A stretch of DNA of 36,246 nucleotides from Patescibacteria group bacterium (GCA_018824325.1 JAHJFT010000043.1:1-36246); one strand, 5' to 3'; positions 14,838-24,100 are shown, numbered from the stretch's first letter. The notes: generated by a model from the sequence alone, not told the origin. Numbers and translations: made by a program.

Positions 14838-16028
14838 CTACATCTTCTTCCTGATAAACGCCGGGATGTCCAGGTCTTCTTTATCATCCGTCGCGCTAAT
14901 CTCGGTCGCGATCGGCTGTTCTTGAGCCTTTTTTGAAAATAATGACTTTGCCCTTGCCTTGACCGTTATCGCTTCCTTTCTATCAGCTTGGTCAAATTCC
15001 CTTTGCTCGGTTTTAACAAAAGGCGTTGGCTCATAAGCCGTGGCCTTTTGCGGCTGACTCGGCGAACTCTTTAAACGCTTCTCAAATCCGGTGGCAATGA
15101 CCGTAACTTTTAATTCGTCTTTTAATGTCTCGTCAATGTTCGCGCCAAATATAACCCGCGAATCCGGGTCGGCCGGCGCCGTAATCACTTCGGCCGCCTC
15201 GGCCACTTCGTTCATGCTAAGACTCGGCCCGCCGGTCACGGTAAAGAGGATGCCTTTTGCCCCGTCTATGGAAAGTTCAAGCAATGGACTGGAGATGGCC
15301 GCCTTGGCCGCGTCAATTGCTCGCGTTTCACCGCTTGCCTTGCCGATTCCCATCAAAGCCGAGCCCGTGCCGCCCATAATTGACTTGATATCCGCGAAAT
15401 CCAAATTTATAAGGCCGGGAATGGTAATCACCTCGGTAATGCCTTGCACGCCCTGCTGAAGCACGTCATCAACAATATTAAATGCCTCAAGCAAGCCGGT
15501 CTTTTTATCAATAATTTGCAGAATCCGATCATTCGGTATGGTGATTACCGTGTCCACGCGGTCAATCAGCTTGTCCAAAGCCTCTTCGGCAATTGCCATG
15601 CGCTGCGAGCCCTCAAAACTAAACGGTTTGGTGGCCACCGCGATTGTCAGCGCGCCCATCTCTTTGGCGATTTCCGCGATCAACGGCACGGCGCCCGAAC
15701 CCGTGCCTCCACCCATGCCGCATGTTATAAAAACCATGTCCGAACCCTTGAGCGCCTCTCTGATTTCGTTCTGACTCTCTTCGGCGCTGCGCAGCCCCAA
15801 ATCCGGATTCATGCCCGCGCCCAAACCGCGCGTGGTTGTTTTTCCAATATGCAGTTTGGTCGGGGCCAGTGAATAGTGAAGCGCCTGAACATCGGTATTG
15901 ATTGTAATAAAATCAACGCCTTTTATTTTCGATTGAATCATGCGGTTGACCGCGGCGCCGCCGCCGCCGCCAACGCCGACAACTTTTATCTTGGCAAAGG
16001 TTTCCACCTCTGGTTTTATCTCGGGCAT
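14838..16028 (-). CDS. ftsZ: Cell division protein FtsZ
   Basis: The 396-residue tubulin-like GTPase builds the division ring. Motifs are FAKIKVVGVGGGGGAAVNRM at the N-terminus, the tubulin signature GGGTGSG at 106-112, PNDRILQIIDKKTG, and the T7 segment INLDFADIKSIM with the catalytic Asp. A variable linker (about 320-380) ends in the conserved tail DLDIPAFIRKKM, which binds FtsA. FtsA is the next gene upstream but is set apart by 236 bp with a terminator and a promoter, so ftsZ appears to be transcribed on its own. Confidence 0.98.
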   Translation of the reverse strand: MPEIKPEVETFAKIKVVGVGGGGGAAVNRMIQSKIKGVDFITINTDVQALHYSLAPTKLHIGKTTTRGLGAGMNPDLGLRSAEESQNEIREALKGSDMVFITCGMGGGTGSGAVPLIAEIAKEMGALTIAVATKPFSFEGSQRMAIAEEALDKLIDRVDTVITIPNDRILQIIDKKTGLLEAFNIVDDVLQQGVQGITEVITIPGLINLDFADIKSIMGGTGSALMGIGKASGETRAIDAAKAAISSPLLELSIDGAKGILFTVTGGPSLSMNEVAEAAEVITAPADPDSRVIFGANIDETLKDELKVTVIATGFEKRLKSSPSQPQKATAYEPTPFVKTEQREFDQADRKEAITVKARAKSLFSKKAQEQPIATEISATDDKEDLDIPAFIRKKM

Positions 16029-16081
16029 ATAATTTTTTTATTTGAACAAATTATGTATTCAAAAGAAGTATGCTTTATAAT

Positions 16082-16110
16082 AGTTTATTATACTTACCAT
16101 ATACTGTCAA
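16082..16110 (-). promoter_or_regulatory. Candidate ftsZ promoter
   Basis: On the minus strand a perfect TTGACA (16110-16105) is followed after 17 bp by TAAACT (16087-16082, four of six). It lies about 55 bp before the ftsZ ATG and after the ftsA terminator. The -35 is strong and the -10 is weak. Confidence 0.5.
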
Positions 16111-16222
16111 GCAAATTTATAGACAGAATAAAAAGTTGATAACAACGGATTAAAACGTATTTATCTGAATATTATTCCGTCAGAATCAGTTTACAAATCT
16201 GCGTGAATCCATTGTTTAAATC

Positions 16223-16253
16223 AAAAAAGACAATCCATTTTATCTAGATTGTC
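16223..16253 (-). terminator. Intrinsic terminator after ftsA
   Basis: On the minus strand GACAATC (16253-16247) and GATTGTC (16235-16229) form a stem, followed by six Ts. It sits 12 bp past the ftsA stop. Confidence 0.75.
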
Positions 16254-16264
16254 CTTTTAAAAAT

Positions 16265-17518
16265 CTACGGTATCAGCGACTTAAACCATTTTTTAACCTG
16301 CGTGGCCGCCTTGCCCACGGATTTGTATTTTCCAAAAAACTTACCCAATGGCTGGCCTTTTTGCCCGGTAATTTCCGAACCCCACATCACCAAACCAACG
16401 GCCGTGGAAAAAGCAAGGTCCTGCGTTTTATCGGTCACGCTGGTCACGCCCATGGGATAACCGAGCGATGCCGGCAGTCTAAGCTTCTTCTTGCAAACAT
16501 CAATCATGCCTTTTAATTTTGCCGCGCCGCCGGTCAAAACAACGCCGGCCGGCAACATGCCGCTTCGGTCAATTTTCTTAAGCTCTGAATCCACTTTTTC
16601 CATAATTTCTTCCACGCGCGCCTCAATTATCTCGGCAATATATTTTAATGAAACCATCTCCTCTTCATCAGCGCCAAATTCGGCCAGATTAATCTGATCT
16701 CGCTTGGCCAAGCCCGTGGTAACGGCCGTACCCTGTTCAATCTTGATAGCCTCGGCAATATCAATTGAAGTTCTGAGCCCGATGGCAATATCCGAAGTGA
16801 TATGGTCGCCGCCGATTGGAATTACTACGGTATGCAGAACATCACCCTCTTCAAAAACTATCAAACTCGTGGTCGTCGCGCCGATATTAACCATGGCCAC
16901 GCCAAGCTCTTTTTGCCGGCCGCTTAAAACCGTTTCCGCGCCGGCTAAAGCCGAAAGCACCAAATCGTTAATATCCAAGCCGGTGCGATAAACGCACTTG
17001 GTAATATTTTTTATTTGCGAGGACAAGCCCTGAATAATCTCGGCGTCCACTTCAAGCCTGATGCCGGTCATGCCGACCGGATCTTTTATGCCGCCCTGGC
17101 CGTCAATGGTGAAACTCTTGGGCAATACGTGCAAAATCTCATAATTGGACGGCGTGGCCACGGTGCGGGCCGCCTCAATCGCCCTTTCCACGTCTTCTTC
17201 TTTAATCTCGCCGTCGGACCGCGAAACCCCGACCACGCCCTTGCTTTCCTGGGCGATAACATGACTGCCCGAAATACCCACCCAAGCGCTGTTTATCGGC
17301 ACGCCGGTAATGCGCTCGGCCTGCTCAAGCGCCGCCGAAACCGAAGAAACCGCGTCCTCAATTGAAGTAATCGCGCCCTTAGAAATGCCTTCGGCCGGTA
17401 CTTCCACCGCCCCAATTATGTGCACTTCTTTTTTTTCGGCCGAAGGAATGAACTGGCCCACCGCGATGCGCACGTGCGAAGAACCGATATCAAGTCCGGT
17501 TGTTATCTCGTCTGACAT
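16265..17518 (-). CDS. ftsA: Cell division protein FtsA
   Basis: The 417-residue actin-like protein tethers FtsZ to the membrane. It starts EITTGLDIGSSHVRIAVGQ (phosphate 1). It then has the 1C-domain region with VGISGSHV near 82-88, MVNIGATTTSLIVFEEGDVLH (phosphate 2), the adenosine-motif-like GVVLTGGAAKLKGM near 325-338, and a C-terminal amphipathic helix (VKKWFKSLIP) that serves as membrane anchor. It is normal length. A terminator follows directly, separating it from ftsZ. Confidence 0.97.
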   Translation of the reverse strand: MSDEITTGLDIGSSHVRIAVGQFIPSAEKKEVHIIGAVEVPAEGISKGAITSIEDAVSSVSAALEQAERITGVPINSAWVGISGSHVIAQESKGVVGVSRSDGEIKEEDVERAIEAARTVATPSNYEILHVLPKSFTIDGQGGIKDPVGMTGIRLEVDAEIIQGLSSQIKNITKCVYRTGLDINDLVLSALAGAETVLSGRQKELGVAMVNIGATTTSLIVFEEGDVLHTVVIPIGGDHITSDIAIGLRTSIDIAEAIKIEQGTAVTTGLAKRDQINLAEFGADEEEMVSLKYIAEIIEARVEEIMEKVDSELKKIDRSGMLPAGVVLTGGAAKLKGMIDVCKKKLRLPASLGYPMGVTSVTDKTQDLAFSTAVGLVMWGSEITGQKGQPLGKFFGKYKSVGKAATQVKKWFKSLIP

Positions 17519-17592
17519 AGAAATGATTGATTCGATGGTTAATAGATACTTATACTATAAATATTAAATCACGATCTTCTTTAATAACTCGT

Positions 17593-17665
17593 GAAATTGG
17601 AAAATAGAAACTGGAGATTGAGGATGGGCCTTGCCCTAATTTCCAGTTTCCATTTTCCAGTTTCC
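17593..17665. repeat. AT-rich fold-back (word TGGAAAC)
   Basis: The left arm (17593-17623) contains TTGGAAAATAGAAACTGGAG. The right arm (17634-17665) contains its near reverse complement CCAGTTTCCATTTTCCAG. The loop is about 10 bp. It lies between ftsA and dagK. Confidence 0.75.
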
Positions 17666-17772
17666 AAAACTATCTTTTAAAGAGACTAACATCAATTTCA
17701 GACAAACGTCCTGCCCAGCTCCCCGAGAGCTAGTATTCTTACATTATAAACCAAAAAACGATTTTTGAAAAT

Positions 17773-18135
17773 TCATGGCCAAAGATTGCGAAGATACGGA
17801 ATGAAAATAATCAAGCCAATGGCCAGCGCGCCCAAAGAAGCGATCAAAACAGCCGCGGCCATCATGTCCTTAATATCCCGCACGTACGGATCGAGCCGGG
17901 GCTTGTAAATATCAACCAAACGCTCAAAAATACTGTTGATTATCTCCAAAACCAAAACCGCGCAAATCACCAGCACCAAAATAAGCCGTTCAATGGTCCG
18001 GAGCGGCAGCGCAAGCATGAGCGCAAATACGATAATTGCCGTACCAAGCTGTACGCGAAAACTCATTTCTTCATGCGCCGTGCGCCACAATCCCTTGCCC
18101 GCATTAACGAAACTCTGTTTTAATCGTTTGAACAT
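17773..18135 (-). CDS. dagK: Diacylglycerol/undecaprenol kinase family protein
   Basis: The 120-residue integral membrane kinase matches the DagK family (PF01219) in length and its three-helix layout. The N-terminal amphipathic part has FVNAGKGLWRTAHEEMSFRVQ with the conserved Glu. Helix 2 runs into EIINSIFERLVDIYKPRLDPYVRDIKDMMAAAVL, which holds the Glu/Asp/Lys active-site residues (the usual form is NTAIE..VD......A...KD..AGAV). Gram-positive homologues phosphorylate undecaprenol, supporting cell wall lipid recycling. It lies 4 bp after ybeY. Confidence 0.88.
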   Translation of the reverse strand: MFKRLKQSFVNAGKGLWRTAHEEMSFRVQLGTAIIVFALMLALPLRTIERLILVLVICAVLVLEIINSIFERLVDIYKPRLDPYVRDIKDMMAAAVLIASLGALAIGLIIFIPYLRNLWP

Positions 18136-18139
18136 AAAA

Positions 18140-18619
18140 TTACGAAAAACTGTTTTTTATTTTTATATTTTTATATTCTTGTATTTTTATTATTCTTTTC
18201 TCCAACATCACCATCCTCTTCCGACCCTTCGCACTCCTATGCTCATGACCAAAAAGATGCAAAAGGCCGTGAATAAATAAACGTTGTAGCTCTTGGGTCA
18301 GAGTACATCCCCCGGCCCCGGCCTGTCGGCTCGCCACCTTGGGACAGATAATTATTTCTCCTAAAAAAACTTTCTTTTCTTTTGGCGAAATGAAGCCGTC
18401 TACCTCTTTTGCCGCCGGGAACGACAATACGTCGGTCGCCCCCGACTTGGCACGGTACTTCTCATTAAGGCTCCTCATTCTGGCCTCGCCGACCAAGGCG
18501 ACTGAAACATAATAATTTTTCTTTTTGCCGATTTTCTTGTTTGCCGCGCCGAGCGCTCGCCTTAACCACAAATCCCCTAATTTAAATTTTACCCTCGCGT
18601 TCAACTCAGCTTTTATCAT
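18140..18619 (-). CDS. ybeY: Endoribonuclease/rRNA maturation factor YbeY
   Basis: The 159-residue metalloenzyme has the zinc-binding signature HGLLHLFGHEH near the C-terminus and the conserved core LNEKYRAKSGATDVLSFPA and FLGEIIICP. YbeY acts in 16S rRNA 3' maturation and late 30S quality control. Its start overlaps the stop of the 18616 gene by 4 bp (ATGA), so translation is likely coupled to a surface protein gene, an unexpected partner. dagK follows 4 bp later, a common ybeY neighbour. Confidence 0.94.
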   Translation of the reverse strand: MIKAELNARVKFKLGDLWLRRALGAANKKIGKKKNYYVSVALVGEARMRSLNEKYRAKSGATDVLSFPAAKEVDGFISPKEKKVFLGEIIICPKVASRQAGAGGCTLTQELQRLFIHGLLHLFGHEHRSAKGRKRMVMLEKRIIKIQEYKNIKIKNSFS

Positions 18620-19680
18620 TCCAAAAATTTAAAACTGTTTAATATCATCTCGTATGTCCGGCGATATTCAATCACCATCTCTCCGCCAAGTTCCAAATTA
18701 ATCACGAAAATAAGGCTATCTTTTTGAAAATACGCGGTCAAACGGTCCGGGCTTTGCAATCCGTCAAGCCCGGCCTTGTTTTTAAATTCTTTCAGCTCAT
18801 CTTGGTCAACGCCCGGCGCCAGCGCCAAATACCAATCTTTAAGATTCAGGCCCTGGGGATTTTGCTCCACCAAGACCTGAACAAAACCGCCGGCCGGAAT
18901 TAAAAATTGTACGGCCTCGGGATCATCTCCGCCAATTGTCCAGGGGGCGGGGCGATATATCTCATATTTATAAGATTCACTGACAAAGCTCCTGACCAAT
19001 CCGGCCTCCAGAAGCGTCACCGGCGCCGTGCCTCCGGGATTGTAAAGATGATAAACTTCATTGCCGTCAAGATACCCGTCGTCATCCGTGTCCGGCTTGG
19101 CCGAATTTGTCGCGAAAAGCTCTTCCTCAACATCGGTCAAGCCGTCGCTGTCCGCGTCAACCCCGCCAATGAGCTCTACTGGCCGCGTGGGCACGCTCAC
19201 CTCGGGCGTTGCCACTTCCTCCTCTTCCGGAATCTCAACCGGAATTGTCACTTCCGTGGTGGCCGGCAGAACTTCCTCGCTCGTGGCGACCGGAATCTCT
19301 ACCTCTTCTTCCGGCTCCGGCTCGCGAGCCGGTTGCGCTGGCTGCTGAACAACTTTTTCTTCGGCCGCCGGTGCGGGCGCTTCTCCACGCATGCCCTGCA
19401 AAACAAAAAATATTGACGCCCCTAAAGCGAGCAAAATAATAAAAATCAAACCCACCCAAAACCAGGGAAACTTTTTTTGGGGCTTGGAAGAAGCCGCGGC
19501 CATCTTTGGGGCCGACGGCTGGCTCGGCGGCACGGGCGCGCTAAACTTGGGAATCTTTGCTTCCCGGGTCACGCCCCCGAATTTTTCCGGCATCACATAA
19601 ATCTCCGGCTCTACCGAATCCTGTTTCAAGCCCTTTGGTTTTTCAAACTCTACTTCTTTTGGTTCCCTTAGTGATTCCAT
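18616..19680 (-). CDS. Anchored surface protein with TSP3 repeats and PsbP-like domain
   Basis: In this 354-residue protein residues 1-70 are cytoplasmic and Pro/Lys-rich, and a membrane helix lies at about 75-95. A Glu/Pro/Val/Thr stalk spans about 100-170. Calcium-binding thrombospondin type 3-like repeats follow (DADSDGLTDVEEELFATN and DTDDDGYLDGNEVYHLYN, about 175-210). A C-terminal domain of about 125 residues (YKYEIYRPAPW ... YEMILNSFKFLE) resembles PsbP-like folds. Its stalk and repeats are like those of the 19884 gene, so the two look like paralogues. It overlaps ybeY by 4 bp and is cut off from the genes upstream by 203 bp of palindromic DNA. The function is unknown; a cell-surface role is inferred. 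Confidence 0.82.
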   Translation of the reverse strand: MESLREPKEVEFEKPKGLKQDSVEPEIYVMPEKFGGVTREAKIPKFSAPVPPSQPSAPKMAAASSKPQKKFPWFWVGLIFIILLALGASIFFVLQGMRGEAPAPAAEEKVVQQPAQPAREPEPEEEVEIPVATSEEVLPATTEVTIPVEIPEEEEVATPEVSVPTRPVELIGGVDADSDGLTDVEEELFATNSAKPDTDDDGYLDGNEVYHLYNPGGTAPVTLLEAGLVRSFVSESYKYEIYRPAPWTIGGDDPEAVQFLIPAGGFVQVLVEQNPQGLNLKDWYLALAPGVDQDELKEFKNKAGLDGLQSPDRLTAYFQKDSLIFVINLELGGEMVIEYRRTYEMILNSFKFLE

Positions 19681-19740
19681 ATCCGTAAAATCAAGTACAA
19701 AATATTAAATAATATACAAAATGTTTTTAAATCCTAACCA

Positions 19741-19798
19741 CCGCCTATGGGCGCCACCGCGTCCCGCAGAATGCGGTGAGGGTCCCGCCATAGGCGGG
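19741..19798. repeat. GC-rich nested palindrome
   Basis: CCGCCTATGG (19741-19750) pairs with CCATAGGCGG (19788-19797). Inside, CACCGC pairs with GCGGTG. It lies in the 203-bp gap between the two TSP3 genes. Confidence 0.8.
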
Positions 19799-19815
19799 AA
19801 AAGCTAAGAAGTTTA

Positions 19816-19871
19816 CCCTCCGACCTGTCCCCCGAAGCCTTAGCGTAGGGGGAAGCTTTAGCGAAGGAGGG
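19816..19871. repeat. GC-rich nested palindrome
   Basis: CCCTCC (19816-19821) pairs with GGAGGG (19866-19871), and an inner run of Cs pairs with a run of Gs around GAAGCCTTAGCGTA. The CGTAG/GCTTC/GCGAAGG words recall the insert at 7290-7350, so they may belong to one family. Confidence 0.75.
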
Positions 19872-19883
19872 CTAAAAAGCTAG

Positions 19884-20513
19884 TTAGGTTTCCGGAAAAG
19901 TCGGCAACTTGCCCGGTCCAATGGGGTCATAACCTCCGTCTATCTCGGTCTTGTCATCATAACCGTCCCCGTCCGTGTCAATATCCAGGGCATTGGTTTT
20001 CCAGACGCGAATCTCTTCCCGATCGGATAAGCCGTCCCCGTCCGTGTCAACCAAATTGGGATTGGTCCCCAGGGCTAACTCTTCTTCGTCAGTCAAGCCG
20101 TCTCCGTCAGTATCTTTGCCAAGCTCCGGCTCTGGTTCAGTTGGCAAAATCAAGACCTCTTCTTCTTCAGGTTCTTCTTGGGGAATGGCCGGAGGCGTGG
20201 TTTCTTCTTCCTCAATTTCAGACGGCTCCTCGGTCACTACTGGAACCACAATCTGCTCTTGCGCCGGACCCCAATATAAAAAGTAAAACACCGCTCCGCC
20301 GGCTCCGAGAATTAATATCATTACCAAAAATATTCCCAAAATTTTTCCCAAGCCGCCTCGCTTTGGCCGGGCCGGCGGCATGGCCCCGCCCGGCGCCACC
20401 TCGCGCAAAACCGGCCTAGGCGCCGGAACACCCGGCGGCGCTTGGCTCGGCGCGGCCGGCTCAACCCCCTCAAATATATCTTCGGGTTGATTTTTTGAAT
20501 CGTCAAAAATCAT
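19884..20513 (-). CDS. Anchored surface protein with three TSP3-type calcium repeats
   Basis: In this 209-residue protein a Pro/Ala-rich cytoplasmic part (1-55) is followed by a membrane helix (about 58-80) and an acidic Glu/Pro stalk (about 90-130). Three repeats follow: DTDGDGLTDEEELALGTNP, DTDGDGLSDREEIRVWKTN and DTDGDGYDDKTEIDGGYDP. Each has the DxDxDGxxDxxE calcium-ligand spacing of thrombospondin type 3/dockerin-like loops. ATG 20513 is chosen because the longer open frame would overlap the gene upstream by about 90 bp. It lies 19 bp after the Cys-loop protein gene. The role is unknown; a calcium-stiffened stalk is inferred. Confidence 0.82.
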   Translation of the reverse strand: MIFDDSKNQPEDIFEGVEPAAPSQAPPGVPAPRPVLREVAPGGAMPPARPKRGGLGKILGIFLVMILILGAGGAVFYFLYWGPAQEQIVVPVVTEEPSEIEEEETTPPAIPQEEPEEEEVLILPTEPEPELGKDTDGDGLTDEEELALGTNPNLVDTDGDGLSDREEIRVWKTNALDIDTDGDGYDDKTEIDGGYDPIGPGKLPTFPET

Positions 20514-20532
20514 ATTTGTATAATTTAAAAAA

Positions 20533-21147
20533 TTATTCAAAAATTTGTTCGCAAAATTGTTTAAAATCAATATTGGAAATCGTGGCGCATTGAGCGATAT
20601 CCGTAAATCCGCCGATGACGTCATACCGACATTTATCCTTCAAGTTGTCAATTAGATTATCACACTTGGAAATATCTCCAGACAGAACAACTTCATTTAT
20701 AAGCCGACTGCCAAGGCATGATTCAGCCGCCTGCGCGCCGCTCAAATACGAACAATAATCAATCCCCAATTTCGCTCCAAGATTCATATAGCAGGTATCT
20801 CTAATGTCCGTCCCAAATATCGCTCGGCAAATATTGATATCATCATCTTGATAAGCAATGAGCAAATTAATTTTATCCTGACAATCTCTTTTTACCGCCG
20901 CGTCAACGATCACGCTGCACTTATCCGGGTCCATGGCCGCGCGCGCCTGGCCAAAAGCTTCGTCCCAATCCGCCGTATATATTACCGCTGAACCCTGCCC
21001 CGCTTCTTGAGGCTGGGACGAAAAACCGTTGTTTTCCGGCGATAAAGTCTGTGAACGCTTATAAAAATAAAAACCAACGCTAAACGCGAGAAAACCAAGC
21101 GCCAGTATTAGAACGACTATTAAAATTATATTTTTATAATTTGTCAT
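20533..21147 (-). CDS. Anchored protein with five evenly spaced Cys-pair loops
   Basis: This 204-residue protein has a membrane helix at about 8-30 and a linker to about 60. Five repeats of C-x10/11-C then occur at residues 77/89, 107/119, 132/144, 162/173 and 187/199, with repeat spacing alternating at about 30 and 25. The intervals look helical, so each pair could clip a helix or helical hairpin. I know no named family with this pattern. ATG 21147 overlaps the giant gene's TGA as ATGA; the longer frame is less likely. The pattern points to an oxidising outer location. Confidence 0.8.
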   Translation of the reverse strand: MTNYKNIILIVVLILALGFLAFSVGFYFYKRSQTLSPENNGFSSQPQEAGQGSAVIYTADWDEAFGQARAAMDPDKCSVIVDAAVKRDCQDKINLLIAYQDDDINICRAIFGTDIRDTCYMNLGAKLGIDYCSYLSGAQAAESCLGSRLINEVVLSGDISKCDNLIDNLKDKCRYDVIGGFTDIAQCATISNIDFKQFCEQIFE

Positions 21148-24100
21148 AAACAGGTTGCGGCAAGACAGGAACAATCCGTGTCGCCGTCATTGTCAATGTC
21201 GCAAAAAATGGAACGGAAAACGTTGCGCAGCATATTCTCCACGCTTGTGTCATCGCCGCCCCAGGCGTACGAATAATCCAATATTGCCGAACCTCGGCCC
21301 ACCCAATTGCCCGGAGATTGAAAATAATAAATGGAATCAAGGCCGTCCTGTGTTTTTACATTGTCGGCGTGCGTGATGCAATCATCGCCCGTCTCTCTGT
21401 TGTCATAAGCGCTGTTGTCATAAGCGATAATCAACCGCGGCTTTTCCTCCAAGTTGGCAAATTCCGCGCCATAAAAATTATTCATCAAAGTGAACCAGAC
21501 CTGTGAAGACCTCAACCATTGGCCGCTAAAGGCATCCCAGAAAGGCACGGTGTTATCCAAAGCCAATATAAGCTTTAAACTGCCTTCACGCCACACATGA
21601 TTGGCCGCCACGTCAACAAAAGCGTTGTTCCATTTCGGACTTCCGCTCGCCGGCGTAAACAAGCCGTTGCTGCAGTTGCCCAAATTTCCGGCCAATCCGT
21701 AAGCCGCGTCGCACATCTCATCCGAGTGCCGCGGAGTCAAGCCCGTATAACTCTTAATCACGCTGCCATCCGACGCCGTGAGCTCAAGCTCGCCCTGGCC
21801 GTTTATTATGTTGTCAACGCATTCGCCGAATAAAGTTTTATCGGCATCCAAAACCTTTTTATATTCCTCGTTTATCAAATAAAAAGTTTTTTCAATATCA
21901 TAGCCGTAAAGGCCGCTGAATTCGCCGATTATGCCGTTGATATTATCGCACACGCCTTTCACACTGTCATAGGTATGGCACTTGGAGCTGGCGCTTGAAA
22001 TAATTACCAAATCCACTTTTTTATTATAATCGGCAAATCCCCAGTCGCATTTTTCTCCCCGGCCCGTGTCCGTCTTGCCGTCGCCGCAATAAGGCGCCAG
22101 GGCCGTGCAGGTCGCGTTGCAATTTGCCGCGGTCGCGCCGTACTCGCCATTGCTCGCGCCCGAATCGCAAACCTCGCCCGTTGACTCAATCACCGAACCC
22201 TCGCCCGCGCCTACGAAACAATAATATTTTCCACCCTTCCCTAACTGACAGATCTGGTCGCCCGGACAACTTTTTCTGTTCGGATCGCATGATTCATACG
22301 ACGTTTCCGGATAATCCCACGGTAACGGCGGATAAGGTCTTGACTGCACAATGCCGTCGCCGCATCTTGGGCCCTCGCGCCGCGCGATATGGCACGTGCT
22401 GTCGCAATATTCCGCGTTATAACCATAATCCAAAGGCGCCTCCGGCGGTATGGCCGGCGTATGCGCCAAGGAAATGCCTTGGCCTTGGCATACGCCCGCA
22501 TATTCATCACACGTACCCTGCGTGCATTCCGTAGACACGCCCAACAAGCACCTTTCACATTTGAATAATATAGGACAAGCATGCTCCTCATACGGATTAC
22601 AGGGCTCGGGCCCAGTAAATGGATTATATTTACCAACGCCGCTCCACAAATTAGGATGTTGATACCAGCACGCCACCGGCCCCTCGTCGCACTCTTCGCC
22701 CGCGTTTAGTGTACTATCTCCGCAATAAGAACCCGTCACCGTGGCCCAATTGCAAGTATGCGTGCAATAGGTGCACGACTCGCCGTAACGCGGCGTGCAT
22801 GGCATACCGTTTGCCGAACCGGCATCACAGCTTTCTATACCCGCATATCTATATCCATCGTCACAATAAGCAATTTTACAAGAAACATTGAGATCGCCTT
22901 CTCTGCCCGGAACAATCACGCAGCCGTCCGCATTGTCCGTGTTGCCGTCATCGCATTCTTCGGCTCCCTCCCGCATGCCGTTGCCGCAGATATTGTCCGT
23001 CACACAGGCGCCCCACGCGCCCCATTCGCAAACCCCCGGATCGCAAGTCCGCACACGCTTGAGTTCATAGCCCGTATCCGGATCCGTGCCGCAAACGGTA
23101 AGGCATGGATTTTTTGTGTCATAAGATTCGCAAGTACCCCCAAAATCACCGCACGCCTTGCGGTCTCCGGGAACGCATGCCTCTCGGGAAATGGAACAAT
23201 AATTCCCCGCCTTGCGATATCCGGGACAATCCCCGTTGGCCGCGCACTGTACTTCGGCCGTATCGCGGCAAATACCTGACGTCATCTCTTCAAAATCGCC
23301 CTCTTCGCATTGCTCCTCGGACTGAATAATTGCATCACCGCACATTGGGCCGGGCGCGCGGCAATCCCAACTGCAGCCGCTCGCGTATTGTCCGTTCTCG
23401 TCTTCCAAGTCGCACTGCTCGGCGCCGGCTAAAACTCCGTCGCCGCAATAAGCTCCTGAACCGGTGCAGTCCAAATTACAATGCCCGTATTTGCCGTTAT
23501 TCGCGCCATCGTCGCATACCTCGCCAAGCTTTAAACTACACACGCCCTCGGGACAATCATAATCATTCTGGCACAAGAGCGCGTCATAATCTCCGCCCAC
23601 GCAAAAACCCTCGCGCACGCCGTTGCCGCAAGCCGGAGCGCGCAAAACGCACTCCCCATATTCGGCGTCGCCCCGAGTCGCCCAGCGGCAGCTTGGCCCG
23701 TCGGCCACGCAGCCGACCTGGCGGCGCTCGTCGCCCGAACATCCCCGGCTCTCCAATTTCGTCTCGCCGAGCTCGCAAATTTCATCCGGACCGTGGAGCC
23801 CATCGCCGCATAAATCATTATTTGAAAATATCGTGTTGTCGCACCAATCTCTTTCAAATCCAATGTGCTCGTCAAAAGAAAACGGGTCCCAAAGATTCTC
23901 AAATTCAAGCTGGGCGTTAATTTGATAATTTTCCGCTCCAATTGAATGGTATTGATAAACAAGCGAACCGCGTGGGCACATTGCCTCAAGCGCGTCGCTG
24001 TCAAAACAAGTTGACGCGTCGTATCCATTGCCGCAGCCGGCAAATTGATTTACCGGGTCAACTGCCACGCTCTCGCCCAGGGCGTTACCCAAAACCGATT

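Noticed and set aside
17716-17731. Hairpin AGCTC..GAGCT as a dagK terminator
   Set aside because: The stem is short and no T-run follows on the minus strand.
18616-21147. Recoded stop codons (Gracilibacteria/Absconditabacteria code)
   Set aside because: TGA ends several genes inside ATGA/TGATG overlaps and is not needed as a sense codon in any conserved gene.
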